64,000 nucleotides of DNA from CADEEN01 sp963751775 (GTDB taxonomy: Bacteria > Pseudomonadota > Gammaproteobacteria > Burkholderiales > Burkholderiaceae_C), in the NCBI GenBank assembly GCA_963751775.1, contig CAVVVW010000008.1:310001-374000 (forward strand). The letters run 5' to 3'. A model generated the notes under the pieces. That model worked only from the letters and a program-made list of their open reading frames with translations. It was not told the origin of the DNA and did not search any database. Below, piece after piece: positions 18,781-28,514 of the stretch. The translations under genes were made by a program, and so were the position numbers. The stretch's first letter is position 1; each line of letters starts with the position of its first letter.

Positions 18781-19689
18781 ATGACCCCGATCATCGAGCG
18801 ATACCACCGCGCGCCGTCAGCGCCGGCATTCATGGCGCGGGCGCTGCTGCCTTTGCGCTGGCTGCGCAAGGACACGGCATTCCCGCCACTGGTATTGCGC
18901 TGGTCGGGCTTGCGCATCGCACCGCGCCACTGGGCGGCCTATTGCGCCGCCACCGGCACGCGCGAGGCCGAGCAGGTTCCGGTGCTGTATCCGCACGTGC
19001 TGGGCTTTCGGCTGCAGATGGCGCTGCTCGCGCACCCGGCATTCCCGCTGCCAATCTGGCATGCACTGCAGGTCCGCAATCGCCTGGTGCGCCACGCACA
19101 CATCGACCGCGCCGCCAGCTTCGAACTCGAGACGCGCATCGCGGGTCATCGGCCGGTGGCCAAGGGTCTGGAAGTCGAGCTTTCCAGCCACCTGATGCGC
19201 GGCGCGTCGTGCGTATGGGAAAGCCGCGTCACCTTCTTCTACCGCGGCCACCACAGCCGGTTCGACGGCGACCCATCGGCCGCACCGCCGCTGCCGGCGC
19301 CCGACCTGTCAAAGGCGCCTATCGTCGAGCGCTGGCGCATGCCCGTCAGCGGCGGCTGGCGCTTCGGCGCGCTGGCCGGCGACTACAACGGCATCCACTG
19401 GTCGCGCTGGTACGCGCGCCGCTTCGGCTTTCAATCGGCGTTCATCCACCCCCAGCGTGTCGCCGGCCTGTGCCTGGCCCGGCTGCAGGAGCCGTCGTCC
19501 GAGGCACAGACGCTGGATTTGTGGCTGCGCGGGCCTATTGCGTATGGCGCCAACGTCGAACTCGCCGCCGGCATCGGCAACGACGGATTGCAGTTCGCCC
19601 TGTCGCTGGCCGGCGATCAGCGACGGGCGCTGGTCGGCTCATGGGCGCCGCGACCGATCGGCGCCGACGCGCTCAGCGGCGAAGCATGA
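18781..19689 (+). CDS. Double-hot-dog MaoC-like acyl dehydratase
   Basis: 302 residues and intact. The C-terminal half has the MaoC pattern ALAGDYNGIHWSRWYARRFG, with Asp/His spaced as in (R)-specific hydratases. The N-terminal half (RYHRAPSAPAFMARALLPLR to VLYPHVLGFRLQMALLAHPA) is a degenerate hot-dog. This is the fatty-acid-synthase beta/FAS2-type two-domain layout, also seen in stand-alone acyl dehydratases. The likely substrate is a 2-enoyl or 3-hydroxyacyl-CoA/ACP. It faces the lipoprotein gene divergently and converges with the amidohydrolase gene. A link to the aromatic block is possible but not shown. Confidence 0.75.
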   Translation: MTPIIERYHRAPSAPAFMARALLPLRWLRKDTAFPPLVLRWSGLRIAPRHWAAYCAATGTREAEQVPVLYPHVLGFRLQMALLAHPAFPLPIWHALQVRNRLVRHAHIDRAASFELETRIAGHRPVAKGLEVELSSHLMRGASCVWESRVTFFYRGHHSRFDGDPSAAPPLPAPDLSKAPIVERWRMPVSGGWRFGALAGDYNGIHWSRWYARRFGFQSAFIHPQRVAGLCLARLQEPSSEAQTLDLWLRGPIAYGANVELAAGIGNDGLQFALSLAGDQRRALVGSWAPRPIGADALSGEA

Positions 19690-19722
19690 GACGTGATCAC
19701 ATGCGCGAGCGCATGTTCACGT

Positions 19723-20586
19723 TCAGGCAAGACCCAGCAGCCGCTTTGCGTTCTCCTTCAGGATCAAGGGCTTGACCTTGTCCTTGAAGCCGGCTTCGTC
19801 AAAGTCCTTCATCCAGCGCTCCGGCGTGATCAACGGGTAGTCGCTGCCGAACAGCATGCGATCCTTGAGCAACGTATTGGCGTACTGTACGAGTTGCGGC
19901 GCAAAGTACTTGGGGCTCCAGCCCGACAGGTCGATCCAGACATTGGGCTTGTGCAGCGCAAGCGACAGCGCCTCGTCCTGCCACGGCCAGCTCGGGTGCG
20001 CGATGACGATCTGGATGTCGGGGAAGTCGATCGCCACGTCCTCCAGCAGCATCGGGTTGCTGTTCTGCAGTCGCAGGCCACCGCCGCAGCGCATGCCGCT
20101 GCCGATGCCCGAATGGCCGCTGTGGAAGATCGCGGGCAGCTTGTATTCGGCGATGACCTCGTAGATCGGCCAGGCCATCTTGTCGTAGGGCAGGAAGCCC
20201 TGCACCGTGGGGTGGAACTTGAAGCCCTTGACGCCGTGCTCGTCGATCAGGCGGCGCGCCTCGCGCGCGCCCATCCTGCCCTTGTGCGGGTCGATCGACG
20301 CGAAGGCGATCATCATGTCGCTGTTCTTCTGCGCCGCCTCGCAGATCTCCTCGTTCGGGATGCGGCGGCGGCCGAGTTGCGCCTCGCTGTCGACCGTGAA
20401 CATCACCAGGCCGATCTTGCGCTCGCGGTAGTAGGCCACCGTCTCCTCGATGGTCGGCCGCCGGTTGGAGCCGAAATACTTGTCGGCGGCGCGGTCGTAT
20501 TCCTCGCCGTAGTTCTCGAACGGATTGCGGCACGACACCTCGGCATGCGTGTGGGTGTCGATGGCGATCAGGTCTTCGGTCTTCAT
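19723..20586 (-). CDS. Amidohydrolase-2 family metal-dependent hydrolase/decarboxylase
   Basis: 287 residues and intact. It has the amidohydrolase-2 fold with the metal-binding motif IDTHTHAEVS at the N-terminus. FKFHPTVQGFLP and IFHSGHSGIG follow, then IVIAHPSWPWQDEAL (His), IDLSGWSPKYF and the catalytic Asp in LFGSDYPLI. This subfamily includes gamma-resorcylate-type decarboxylases and hydrolases of aromatic ring-cleavage products. The start at 20586 is preceded by GAGGA. The gene is divergent from the feruloyl-CoA operon across a 171-bp A/T-richer region, so it is probably co-controlled and part of aromatic acid metabolism (inference). The exact substrate is unknown. Confidence 0.85.
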   Translation of the reverse strand: MKTEDLIAIDTHTHAEVSCRNPFENYGEEYDRAADKYFGSNRRPTIEETVAYYRERKIGLVMFTVDSEAQLGRRRIPNEEICEAAQKNSDMMIAFASIDPHKGRMGAREARRLIDEHGVKGFKFHPTVQGFLPYDKMAWPIYEVIAEYKLPAIFHSGHSGIGSGMRCGGGLRLQNSNPMLLEDVAIDFPDIQIVIAHPSWPWQDEALSLALHKPNVWIDLSGWSPKYFAPQLVQYANTLLKDRMLFGSDYPLITPERWMKDFDEAGFKDKVKPLILKENAKRLLGLA

Positions 20587-20757
20587 GGCGGGTCCTCGGA
20601 TGGCAGACAAAAGTTTCTCTGGTGAACTAGATTTCGAAAGTCGGTACAGGGTTTCTGCTCATTCTTGCATCATGAACTATCACCGTGCTCCGGGTTTGCC
20701 CCGATCATCTATTTCAGTTGCTTAACTATTATTGGAATCGCTTCCAAGGCCCGCGCG
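20587..20757. promoter_or_regulatory. Divergent promoter region with possible operator
   Basis: The 171 bp between the divergent amidohydrolase and crotonase genes is much richer in A/T than its surroundings, especially 20615-20745. AGTT-GCTT-AACT at 20716-20727 is a short inverted repeat about 30 bp before the crotonase ATG. It fits the size of a MarR-family half-site pair. No exact sigma-70 hexamers could be fixed by eye. The MarR-type regulator at 28511 is a candidate binder, but a distant one. Confidence 0.4.
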
Positions 20758-21570
20758 ATGACCACCGCCTTCACCCCCGCCACCGGCCTGCTGGCCTCGC
20801 TGGACCTGCTGCAGGTGTCGCACGGCGGCCCGGTGCTGCATGTGCGCCTGAACCGCCCGGCCAAGCGCAATGCGCTGAGTGATCCGCTGATCCAGCAGTT
20901 GCACACGGCGTTCGTCAACCTGCCCGATGGCGTGCGCGCCGCAGTCGTCAGCGGCGAGGGTTCGCACTTCTGCGCCGGGCTCGATCTGTCGGAACTGGTC
21001 GAACGCGACATCCACAGCGGCGTGCTGCATTCGCGCATGTGGCATGCGGCCTTCGATGCGCTGCAGTTCGGCCGGGTGCCCGTCATCGCCGCCCTGCACG
21101 GCGCCGTGGTCGGCGGCGGGCTCGAGCTCGCGTCGGCGTGCCACATCCGCGTCGCCGACAGCAGCACCTACTACGCCTTGCCCGAGGGCCAGCGCGGCAT
21201 CTTCGTCGGCGGCGGCGGTTCGGCCCGCATCCCGCGCCTGATCGGCGTGGCGCGCATGACCGACCTGATGATGACCGGCCGCGTCTTCGACGCCGAGGAA
21301 GGCCTGGCCATCGGCCTGTCGCAGTACAGGGTCGAGGCCGGTCAGGCGCTGGCCAAGGCGCTGGCGCTGGCCGAACGCATTGCGCAGAATGCGCCGATGT
21401 CGAACTTTGCCGTGATGCACGCGCTGCCGCGCATCGCCGACCAGTCACAGAGCGAGGGCCTGTTCACCGAGTCGCTGATGGCCGCTGTGGCCGAGAGCAC
21501 ACCCGAGGCCCAAGACCGACTGCGCGCCTTCCTGGAAGGGCGTGCCGGCAAGGTGGTGAAGGCGTCGTGA
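20758..21570 (+). CDS. Enoyl-CoA hydratase/isomerase family protein (probable feruloyl-CoA hydratase-lyase role)
   Basis: 270 residues and intact, with the crotonase fold. The oxyanion-hole segment is SHFCAGLDLSELVE; AALHGAVVGGGLELASACHI carries the first catalytic Glu position and YYALPEGQRGIFVGGGGSAR the second. It is a different branch from the classical Pseudomonas vanillin synthase (Ech). Its position directly before feruloyl-CoA synthase, with overlapping stop and start (GTGA), points to hydration or cleavage of feruloyl/coumaroyl-CoA in side-chain shortening (inference). It is preceded by an A/T-rich promoter region and is the first gene of the import/activation operon. Confidence 0.8.
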   Translation: MTTAFTPATGLLASLDLLQVSHGGPVLHVRLNRPAKRNALSDPLIQQLHTAFVNLPDGVRAAVVSGEGSHFCAGLDLSELVERDIHSGVLHSRMWHAAFDALQFGRVPVIAALHGAVVGGGLELASACHIRVADSSTYYALPEGQRGIFVGGGGSARIPRLIGVARMTDLMMTGRVFDAEEGLAIGLSQYRVEAGQALAKALALAERIAQNAPMSNFAVMHALPRIADQSQSEGLFTESLMAAVAESTPEAQDRLRAFLEGRAGKVVKAS

Positions 21571-23436
21571 GCAGCAGCCCGTCGACCGCGCATCCGGCCC
21601 TGCGCGGTCGGCGGTTGCACCTCGGCCACGCTGACGCGCCGCGCCGACGGCGCATTGCTGATCGAGCCGGTGGAAACGCTGCACTGGTATCCCGAGCGCC
21701 TGACCGACACCCTCGAGCAATGGGCCGAGCGCGCCGGCGACCGCATCTTCGTCGCCAAGCGGCGCGATGGCGGCGACTGGGAGACCATCACCTACGCCCA
21801 GATGCTCGAACGCGCGCAGCGCATCGGCCAGGCCATCGCAGCGCGCGGGCTGAGCGCCGAGCGCCCGATCGCCATCCTCTCCGACAACGACCTCGAGCAC
21901 CTGTCGCTGGCGTTCGGCGCGATGTGGGCCGGCGTCCCGTTCGCGCCGATCTCGGCGGCGTATTCGCTGCTGTCGCAGGACTACGGCAAGCTGCGGCACA
22001 TCCTCGGCAAGCTGACGCCGGGCCTGGTGTTCGCCAGCGGGCCGGCGTACGCCAAGGCGATCGCCGCCACGGTCGCGCCCGATGTCGAGCTGGTCATGAC
22101 CCGCGGCGGCGTCGAAGGCCGCACGGTCACCGCCTTTGCCGACCTGCTGGCCACGCCGGCCGGCGCCGCGGGCGCGGCCGCGCATGCCCGCGTCAACGGC
22201 GACACGATCGTCAAGTTCCTCTTCACCTCGGGCTCGACCAAGCTGCCCAAGGGCGTCATCACGACGCATCGCATGCTCAACGCGAACCAGCAGATGATCC
22301 GCCAGTCGAGCGTGTTCCTGACCGAGCAGCCGCCGGTGCTGGTCGACTGGCTGCCCTGGAACCACACCTTCGGCGGCAGCCACAACGTCGGCATCGCGCT
22401 CTACAACGGCGGCACGCTCTATATCGACGAGGGCAAGCCGACGCCGGCCGGCATCAAGGAGACCCTGCGCAACCTGCGCGAGATCCCGAGCACGGTGCAC
22501 TACAACGTGCCCAAGGGCTTCGAGGAGATTGCGCTGGCGATGGACAGCGACGAGCAGTTGCGCCGCACCTTCTTCAAGGACCTGAAGGCCATGTTCTTCG
22601 CTGGCGCCGGCCTGTCGCAGGTGGTGTGGGATCACCTCGACCGCCATGCCGAGGCCACCATCGGTCAACGCATCCGCATGATCACCGGCCTGGGCATGAC
22701 CGAGACCTCGCCGACCTGCACCAACGCGATGCACGACGGCGTCGGCGCCGGCCACATCGGCCTGCCCAATCCGGGCTGCGAGGTCAAACTCGTGCCGCTG
22801 GACGGCAAGTGGGAAATCCGCTTCCGCGGCCCGCACGTCATGCCCGGCTACTGGCGCGAACCCGAACTGACACGCGAGGCCTTCGACGAGGAGGGCTTCT
22901 ACCGCACCGGCGACGCCGCCCGCTTCGTCGATGAGAGCGACCTGTCCATGGGACTGCTGTTCGACGGCCGCATCGCCGAGGACTTCAAGCTCTCGACCGG
23001 CACCTTCGTCAGCGTCGGCCCCCTGCGCGCGAAGGTGGTCACGATGGGCGCGCCCTGCGTGCAGGACGTCGTCGTGACTGGACTCAACCGCGACGAGATC
23101 GGCCTGCTGATCTTTCCGCGCGCCGACACCTGCCGTGCGCTGTCGGGGCTCGCCGCCGACCGGCCGCTGCCCGAAGTGCTGCACAGCGCGCCGGTGCGCA
23201 CGTTCTTCCAGGACCTGGCCGACCGGCTCTGGCGCGCCGGCAGCGGCAGCGCCAACCGGCCAGCCCGCCTGCACGTGATGGCCGAGCCGCCGTCGATCGA
23301 CAAGGGCGAGGTCACCGACAAGGGCTCGATCAACCAGCGTGCCGTGCTCACGCACCGCGCCGCGCTGGTCGAGGCGCTGTACGAGGGCCGTGAGTCCGAC
23401 CCCTTCCTGATCCTGCCGAACAAGGCCAAGGCATGA
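21567..23436 (+). CDS. fcs: Feruloyl-CoA synthase (frameshift near 21605)
   Basis: ANL-superfamily acyl-CoA ligase of about 623 residues. The AMP-binding P-loop is FLFTSGSTKLPKGVITTHRM. DWLPWNHTFGGSHNVGIALY and GGTLYIDEGKPTPAGIKET are hallmark segments of feruloyl-CoA synthases. GMTETSPTC and the hinge Asp/Lys region (IAEDFKLSTGTFVSVGPL) complete the fold. Start: GTG 21567 overlapping the crotonase TGA. The first roughly 13 codons are in one frame and the rest in another, with the break near 21605; ATLTRRADGALLIEPVETLH follows. It activates ferulate, p-coumarate or caffeate to the CoA thioester using ATP, in the cytoplasm. Downstream genes supply an ABC importer, presumably for these acids. 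Confidence 0.9.
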
Positions 23437-23524
23437 ACATGCAAGAAGTGATGCGCCTCGATGGCGCGTTGCGGATGGCACCCCGATGAGCCCTTTTCCA
23501 CCCCGCTCCACAGGAGACAAAGCA

Positions 23525-24667
23525 ATGAAGTCGTTCCAACTCAAGACCCTGGTGGCCGCCGCCAGCCTGCTGCTGGCCAGCGGCGCGGCACTGGCCGACG
23601 TCAACATCGGCGTGAGCCTGGCGCTGACCGGGCCGGGCTCGGGCCTGGGCATCCCGATGCAGAACCAGTTCAAGCTCTTTCCGAAGCAGATTGCCGGCGA
23701 GAAGATCAACCTGATCATCCTCGACGACGCCACCGACCCGGGCAAGGGCGTGACCAACGCGCGCCGCTTCCTCACCGAGGACAAGGTCGATCTGATCATC
23801 GGCTCGTGCATCACCGCCACGTCGGCGGCGATGACGCCCGTCATCGCCGAGGGCAAGACGGTGCAGTTGTCGGCCGCGCCGGTGGGCGTGCCACCGGGCC
23901 AGGATCAGTGGATGTTCCGCCTGCCGCAGGGCTTCGAGGTGATGGCGCACCCGATCATCGAGCACATGAAGAAGTCGGGCGTCAAGACGGTCGGCTTCCT
24001 CGGCTACACCGACGCCTACGGCGAGCTGTGGCTGAAGGAATTGACGGCCCGGGCCGAGAAGGCCGGCCTGAAGATCGTGGCCACCGAGCGCTTCGCGCGG
24101 ACCGACACCGGCGTCACGCCGCAGGCGCTGAAGCTGACCTCCGCCAACCCCGACGCGATCCTCGTGGTCGCCTCGGGTTCCGGCGCGGCCATGCCGCACA
24201 TGGCACTGATCGAGCGCGGCTACAAGGGCAAGATCTACCAGACGCACGCGGCCGCGACACCGGACCTGGTGCGCATCGGCGGCAAGGACGTCGAGGGCTC
24301 GTACGTCGTCTCCGGCCCGGCCGTGATCGCCGAGCAGCTGCCCGAAAACCACCCGTCGAAGAAGGTGGCGGTGGACTTCGTCACCAAGTACGAGGCGGCC
24401 AACGGTGCCGGCTCGCGCAACCAGTTCGCCGCCCACGCCTACGACGCGGCCGTCGTGCTCGAAAAGACGCTGCCGGTGGCGCTGAAGAAGGCCAAGCCCG
24501 GCACGCCGGAGTTCCGCGCCGCGCTGCGTGATGCGATCGAAGGCATGGGCCGCACGATCTTCTCGCACGGCGTGATGAACTGGACCAAGGACGACCACTG
24601 GGGCTACACCAACGAGACCGGTGTGCTGCTGAAGGTCGTCGGCGGCAAGTTCGTCGTCGAGAACTGA
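23525..24667 (+). CDS. Periplasmic binding protein of branched-chain-type ABC importer
   Basis: 380 residues and intact. The signal peptide MKSFQLKTLVAAASLLLASG to AALA is followed by VNIGVSLALTGPGSGLGIPM, typical of LivJ/LivK-type (HAAT) binding proteins, and FLTEDKVDLIIGSCITATSA. Start at ATG 23525 with GGAGAC 6-7 bp upstream. It lies inside an operon with feruloyl-CoA synthase and permease/ATPase genes, so the ligand is more likely an aromatic acid such as ferulate, coumarate or benzoate than an amino acid. Related HAAT binding proteins for lignin-derived aromatics are known from Rhodopseudomonas. The assignment is inference from context. Confidence 0.87.
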   Translation: MKSFQLKTLVAAASLLLASGAALADVNIGVSLALTGPGSGLGIPMQNQFKLFPKQIAGEKINLIILDDATDPGKGVTNARRFLTEDKVDLIIGSCITATSAAMTPVIAEGKTVQLSAAPVGVPPGQDQWMFRLPQGFEVMAHPIIEHMKKSGVKTVGFLGYTDAYGELWLKELTARAEKAGLKIVATERFARTDTGVTPQALKLTSANPDAILVVASGSGAAMPHMALIERGYKGKIYQTHAAATPDLVRIGGKDVEGSYVVSGPAVIAEQLPENHPSKKVAVDFVTKYEAANGAGSRNQFAAHAYDAAVVLEKTLPVALKKAKPGTPEFRAALRDAIEGMGRTIFSHGVMNWTKDDHWGYTNETGVLLKVVGGKFVVEN

Positions 24668-24783
24668 CGGCCCGCAGGGCGCCGTCGACGACGGTGCCTG
24701 ACCCTTTCATCCGCAGTCAGGCCAGGCCGGCGCCTCCCGGCCTGACGCGGTGACTGCTCGAAGGAACCGGCCGCGGGACGACG

Positions 24784-25822
24784 ATGGACTTCAACATAGC
24801 CAGCATCCTTGCGCTCGACGGCCTGACCAACGGTGCGGTCTATGCGCTGCTGGCCCTGGCCACGGTGCTGCTGTTCACCGTGACGCGGGTGATCTTCATC
24901 CCGCAGGGCGAGTTCGTCGCCTTCGGCGCGCTGACCCTGGCACTGCTGCAGACCGGCAAGGTGCCGGGCACGGTGTGGTTCCTGCTCATCCTGGCCGGCA
25001 CGGCGGCGCTCGCCGACATCGGGCATGGCGTGCAGCGCCGCCACGGTGGCTTGGCGCATCGCCAAGGCCGTGCTGCGCAGCGTGGCCTACCCGATCGCGA
25101 TCTCGCTGGTGGCGCTCTGGGCCGCGCCCAGGGGCTTGCCGCTGCTGGCGCAAGCCGCGCTCACGCTCGCACTCGTCACGCCCTTCGGCGCGCTGATCTA
25201 CCGGCTGGCCTACGAGTCGCTGGCCGACGCCAGCGTGCTGGTGCTGCTGATCGTCTCGGTCGGCGTGCACTTCGCGCTCGTCGGGCTGGGCCTGTACTTC
25301 TTCGGCGCGGAAGGCTTCCGCAACCCGAGCTTCTGGGACGAGCGTTTTGCGCTCGGCCCGCTCGGCGTCACGGGCCAGACACTGATCATCTTCTGCGCCT
25401 CGCTCGCGCTGATCGTGATGCTGCGCCTGTACTTCGACCGCACCCTGTACGGCAAGGCGCTGCGCGCCACGGCGATCAATCGCCTCGGCGCGCGGCTGAT
25501 GGGCATCTCCTCCGTCACCGCGGGGCGCCTGTCGTTCACGATGGCGGCCTTCATCGGCGCGCTGTCGGGTCTGCTGATCGGGCCGACCACCACCGTCTTC
25601 TACGACAGCGGCTTCCTGATCGGTCTCAAGGGCTTCGTCGCCGCGGTCTTCGCGGGCCTGTCGAGCTACCCGCTCGCGCTCGCCGGCGCGCTCGGTGTGG
25701 GTCTGCTCGAGAGCTTCGGCTCGTTCTGGGCCAGCGCCTTCAAGGAGGTGATCGTCTTCGGCTCGATCCTGCCGGTGCTGCTGTGGCGCAGCCTGCGCGA
25801 CCCGCACGGCGAGGACGATTGA
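24784..25822 (+). CDS. LivH-type ABC permease (frameshift near 25025)
   Basis: First membrane permease of the importer, about 346 residues with eight or more membrane segments. LDGLTNGAVYALLALATVLL is the conserved LivH start. After a one-base slip near 25025 the protein continues ATVAWRIAKAVLRSVAYPIA; the EAA-like loop region INRLGARLMGISSVTAGRLS is intact. It ends at TGA 25820-25822, one base before the next ATG (25824). The reading frame is otherwise clean. It forms a heteromeric pore with the permease half of the following fusion protein. Confidence 0.87.
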
Positions 25823-25823
25823 G

Positions 25824-27593
25824 ATGAAGTCTCTTCACCGCTGGGGCTTCCCCGCCTTCGCCCTGTTCATGCTCGCGCTGCCGGCGCTGCCGGTGCCGGA
25901 TTTCTGGATCACGCAAAGCAGCTACATCGGCCTGTATGCGCTGGTCTCGCTCGGCCTCGTGCTGCTCACCGGCGTGGCTGGCCTGACGAGCTTCGGCCAG
26001 GCCGCGTTCGTCGGCATCGGCGCGTACACGGCGGCGTTCCTGGCCACCAAGGTGGGCGTCTCGCCCTGGCTCACGCTGTTCATCGGCGTCGCGCTCGCGA
26101 TCCTGGCCGCCCTGGTGCTGGGCGCGATCACGTTGCGCATGTCGGGCCACTACCTGCCGCTGGCGACCATTGCCTGGGGCCTGGTGCTGTACTACTCGAT
26201 GGGCAATGCCGACGCGCTGGGCAAGTACGACGGCCTGCTCGGCATCCCGGCGCTGCAGGCCTTCGGCTTCGAGCTCGGCACCGGTCGCGGCCTGCACGAC
26301 CTGATCTGGATCTTCGCGCTGCTCGCTGCGCTGGCCGTCACGCACCTGCTCGACTCGCGCCCGGGCCGCGCGATCCGCTCGCTCAAGAGCGGCTCGACGA
26401 TGGCCGAGGCGATGGGCATCTCGACCTTCCGCTACAAGCTCGTCGTGTTCGTGATCGCGGCGGTGCTGGCCGCCGTCTCGGGCTGGCTGTTCGCGCATTT
26501 CCAGCGCACCGTGAACCCGACGCCGTTCTCGATCGGCAAGGGCATCGAGTACCTCTTCATGGCGGTGCTCGGTGGCGTCGGCCATGTCTGGGGTGCCTTC
26601 CTCGGTGCCGGCGTCGTGCGCATCATCGACGACCAGTTGCAGGTGCTGCTGCCGCGGCTGATCGGCACCAGCGGCAATTTCGAGACCATCGTCTTCGGCA
26701 TCATCCTGATCGTCGTGCTGAAGTACGCCCCCGACGGCCTGTGGACATTCGTCGGTCGCTGGCTGCCGGCGCCGCCGCGCGAGCGCAACTGGGCGGACGC
26801 CGCGCCACTGCCATCGCGCGACAAGCCGGCGCCCGGCGAGCTGCTGCTCGACGTGCAGGCGCTGCGCAAGGAGTTCGGCGGGCTGGTCGCCGTCAACGAC
26901 GTGAGCTTCCAGATCCGCGCGGGCGACATCGTCGGCCTGATCGGCCCGAACGGCGCCGGCAAATCGACGACCTTCAACCTGATCACCGGCGTGCTGCATC
27001 TGACGCGCGGCGCGGTGACGTTTCGCGGCGCGTCGATCGCCGGCCTGACATCGCGCCAGATCGCGCGCCGCGGCGTGTCGCGCACCTTCCAGCACGTGAA
27101 GATGATCCCGGAGATGACGGTGCTGGAGAACGTGGCGCTGGGCGGCCACCTGCGCAGCAAGTCGAACAGCGTGCAGGCCATGCTGCGGCTCGACCGCGAG
27201 GAAGAGAAGCGCCTGTTCGCCGAGGCCGAGGCCCAGTTGCGGCGCATCGGCATGGCGCATCAGATGCACGAGCTGGCGGGCAACCTCGCGCTCGGCCCGC
27301 AGCGCCTGACGGAGATCGCGCGAGCGTTGTGCACCGACCCCGCCCTGCTGTTGCTCGACGAGCCCGCCGCTGGCCTGCGCCACAAGGAAAAACAGGCCCT
27401 GGGCGACGTGCTGCGCCAGCTTCGGTCCGAGGGCATGAGCATCCTGCTCGTCGAGCACGACATGGATTTCGTGATGGGCATGACCGACCGCATCGTCGTG
27501 ATGGAGTACGGCACCCTGCTGATCGAAGGCACGCCGGCCGAGGTGCAGGCCAGCCCGGCCGTGCGCGCCGCCTACCTGGGCACGGAGCACTAG
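25824..27593 (+). CDS. LivM-LivG fusion: ABC permease with C-terminal ATPase
   Basis: 589 residues and intact. Residues 1-310 are a LivM-type permease (LVLLTGVAGLTSFGQAAFVG; eight or so spans; EAA loop SLKSGSTMAEAMGISTFRYK). Residues about 340-589 are a LivG-type ATPase: Walker A LIGPNGAGKSTTFNLITGVL, Q-loop SRTFQHVKMIPEMTVLENVA and Walker B LLLLDEPAAGLRHKEK. The signature is LALGPQR rather than LSGGQ; deviating signatures are usual in LivG-like proteins. Fusion of the two subunits is known in Burkholderiales aromatic-acid importers. It pairs with the LivH-like permease upstream and the separate LivF-like ATPase downstream. Confidence 0.9.
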   Translation: MKSLHRWGFPAFALFMLALPALPVPDFWITQSSYIGLYALVSLGLVLLTGVAGLTSFGQAAFVGIGAYTAAFLATKVGVSPWLTLFIGVALAILAALVLGAITLRMSGHYLPLATIAWGLVLYYSMGNADALGKYDGLLGIPALQAFGFELGTGRGLHDLIWIFALLAALAVTHLLDSRPGRAIRSLKSGSTMAEAMGISTFRYKLVVFVIAAVLAAVSGWLFAHFQRTVNPTPFSIGKGIEYLFMAVLGGVGHVWGAFLGAGVVRIIDDQLQVLLPRLIGTSGNFETIVFGIILIVVLKYAPDGLWTFVGRWLPAPPRERNWADAAPLPSRDKPAPGELLLDVQALRKEFGGLVAVNDVSFQIRAGDIVGLIGPNGAGKSTTFNLITGVLHLTRGAVTFRGASIAGLTSRQIARRGVSRTFQHVKMIPEMTVLENVALGGHLRSKSNSVQAMLRLDREEEKRLFAEAEAQLRRIGMAHQMHELAGNLALGPQRLTEIARALCTDPALLLLDEPAAGLRHKEKQALGDVLRQLRSEGMSILLVEHDMDFVMGMTDRIVVMEYGTLLIEGTPAEVQASPAVRAAYLGTEH

Positions 27594-27675
27594 GATGGTT
27601 GCAGCGCAAAGCTCACTTCGCATGCGGCGCGCCGGCGGGCGCATCTGCCGCTCTGGGCGGCCGGGTGGCGCGGAC

Positions 27676-28410
27676 ATGACGAACGCGCTGCTCCAGGTCA
27701 GGGACCTGCACGCCGGCTATGGCCGCGCCGCGGTGCTCACGGGGCTGAATTTCCGCCTCGAGCGTGGCCAGGTCGTCACCGTCATCGGCCCGAACGGCGC
27801 CGGCAAGTCGACCACGCTGAAGGCGCTGATGGGCGTGCTGCCCTCACGCGGCACGATCGTCTTCGACGGCCAGGACCTGGCCGACCTCTCGCTCGAGGAA
27901 CGGGTGATGATGGGCCTGTCACTCGTGCCCGAGAACCGGGAGTTGTTCGGCACGATGCCGGTGGAAGACAACCTCGTGCTCGGCGGCTACCGCGCGATGA
28001 AGCAGCGCGTGCCGAACTGGCGGCGTGAGCTCGAACGCGTGTTCGAGCTGTTCCCGCGCCTGAAGGAGCGCCGTGCACAACTCGCCGGCACGCTGTCGGG
28101 TGGCGAGCGCCAGATGCTCGCGGTCGGCCGTGCGCTGATGTCGGTGCCCAAGCTGCTGATGCTCGACGAACCGAGCCTGGGCCTGGCGCCGCTGATCGTG
28201 CGCGAGATCTTCCGCATCATCGAGCGGCTGCGCGCGCAGGGCACCAGCATACTGCTCGTGGAGCAGAACGCGCGCGCCGCGCTCGAGGTGGCCGACCACG
28301 GCTACGTGCTCGAGACCGGCAGCATCGTGCTCGAGGGCCCGGCCGCGGCGCTGGCCGGTGACCCGCGCGTGATCGAAAGCTACCTCGGCGCCGCCGCCAG
28401 AGGACATTGA
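27676..28410 (+). CDS. LivF-type ABC ATPase
   Basis: 244 residues and intact. Walker A VIGPNGAGKSTTLKALMGVL, Q-loop SLVPENRELFGTMPVEDNLV, signature TLSGGERQMLAVGRALMSVP and Walker B LLMLDEPSLGLAPLIV are seen. This is the second ATPase of the importer, and its consensus signature complements the degenerate LivG half. The start chosen is ATG 27676 (MTNALLQVRDLHAGYG); an ATG at 27595 would add 27 Arg/Gly-rich residues without family support. The operon continues with a broken acyl-CoA dehydrogenase start 3 bp after the stop. Confidence 0.9.
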   Translation: MTNALLQVRDLHAGYGRAAVLTGLNFRLERGQVVTVIGPNGAGKSTTLKALMGVLPSRGTIVFDGQDLADLSLEERVMMGLSLVPENRELFGTMPVEDNLVLGGYRAMKQRVPNWRRELERVFELFPRLKERRAQLAGTLSGGERQMLAVGRALMSVPKLLMLDEPSLGLAPLIVREIFRIIERLRAQGTSILLVEQNARAALEVADHGYVLETGSIVLEGPAAALAGDPRVIESYLGAAARGH

Positions 28411-28412
28411 CG

Positions 28413-28514
28413 GTGTGGACTTACCGCGCTCCGGTGGCCGACATGCTGCGCCTGATGACGCAGGTGCTCGACGCGGGCCGATCGGGGTCCGCGCTGCCAT
28501 TTGTCGACGCATGA
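28413..28514 (+). pseudogene. Acyl-CoA dehydrogenase N-terminal remnant
   Basis: A GTG three bases after livF, with GAGGA upstream, opens 33 codons. The first 20 or so (VWTYRAPVADMLRLMTQVLD) are the typical start of aromatic-pathway acyl-CoA dehydrogenases. Homology then stops, and 12 unrelated residues lead to a TGA overlapping the MarR-type ATG at 28511. An intact acyl-CoA dehydrogenase gene would be expected at this point in such operons. A deletion or rearrangement seems to have removed it and brought mobR-mobA in. Confidence 0.65.
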
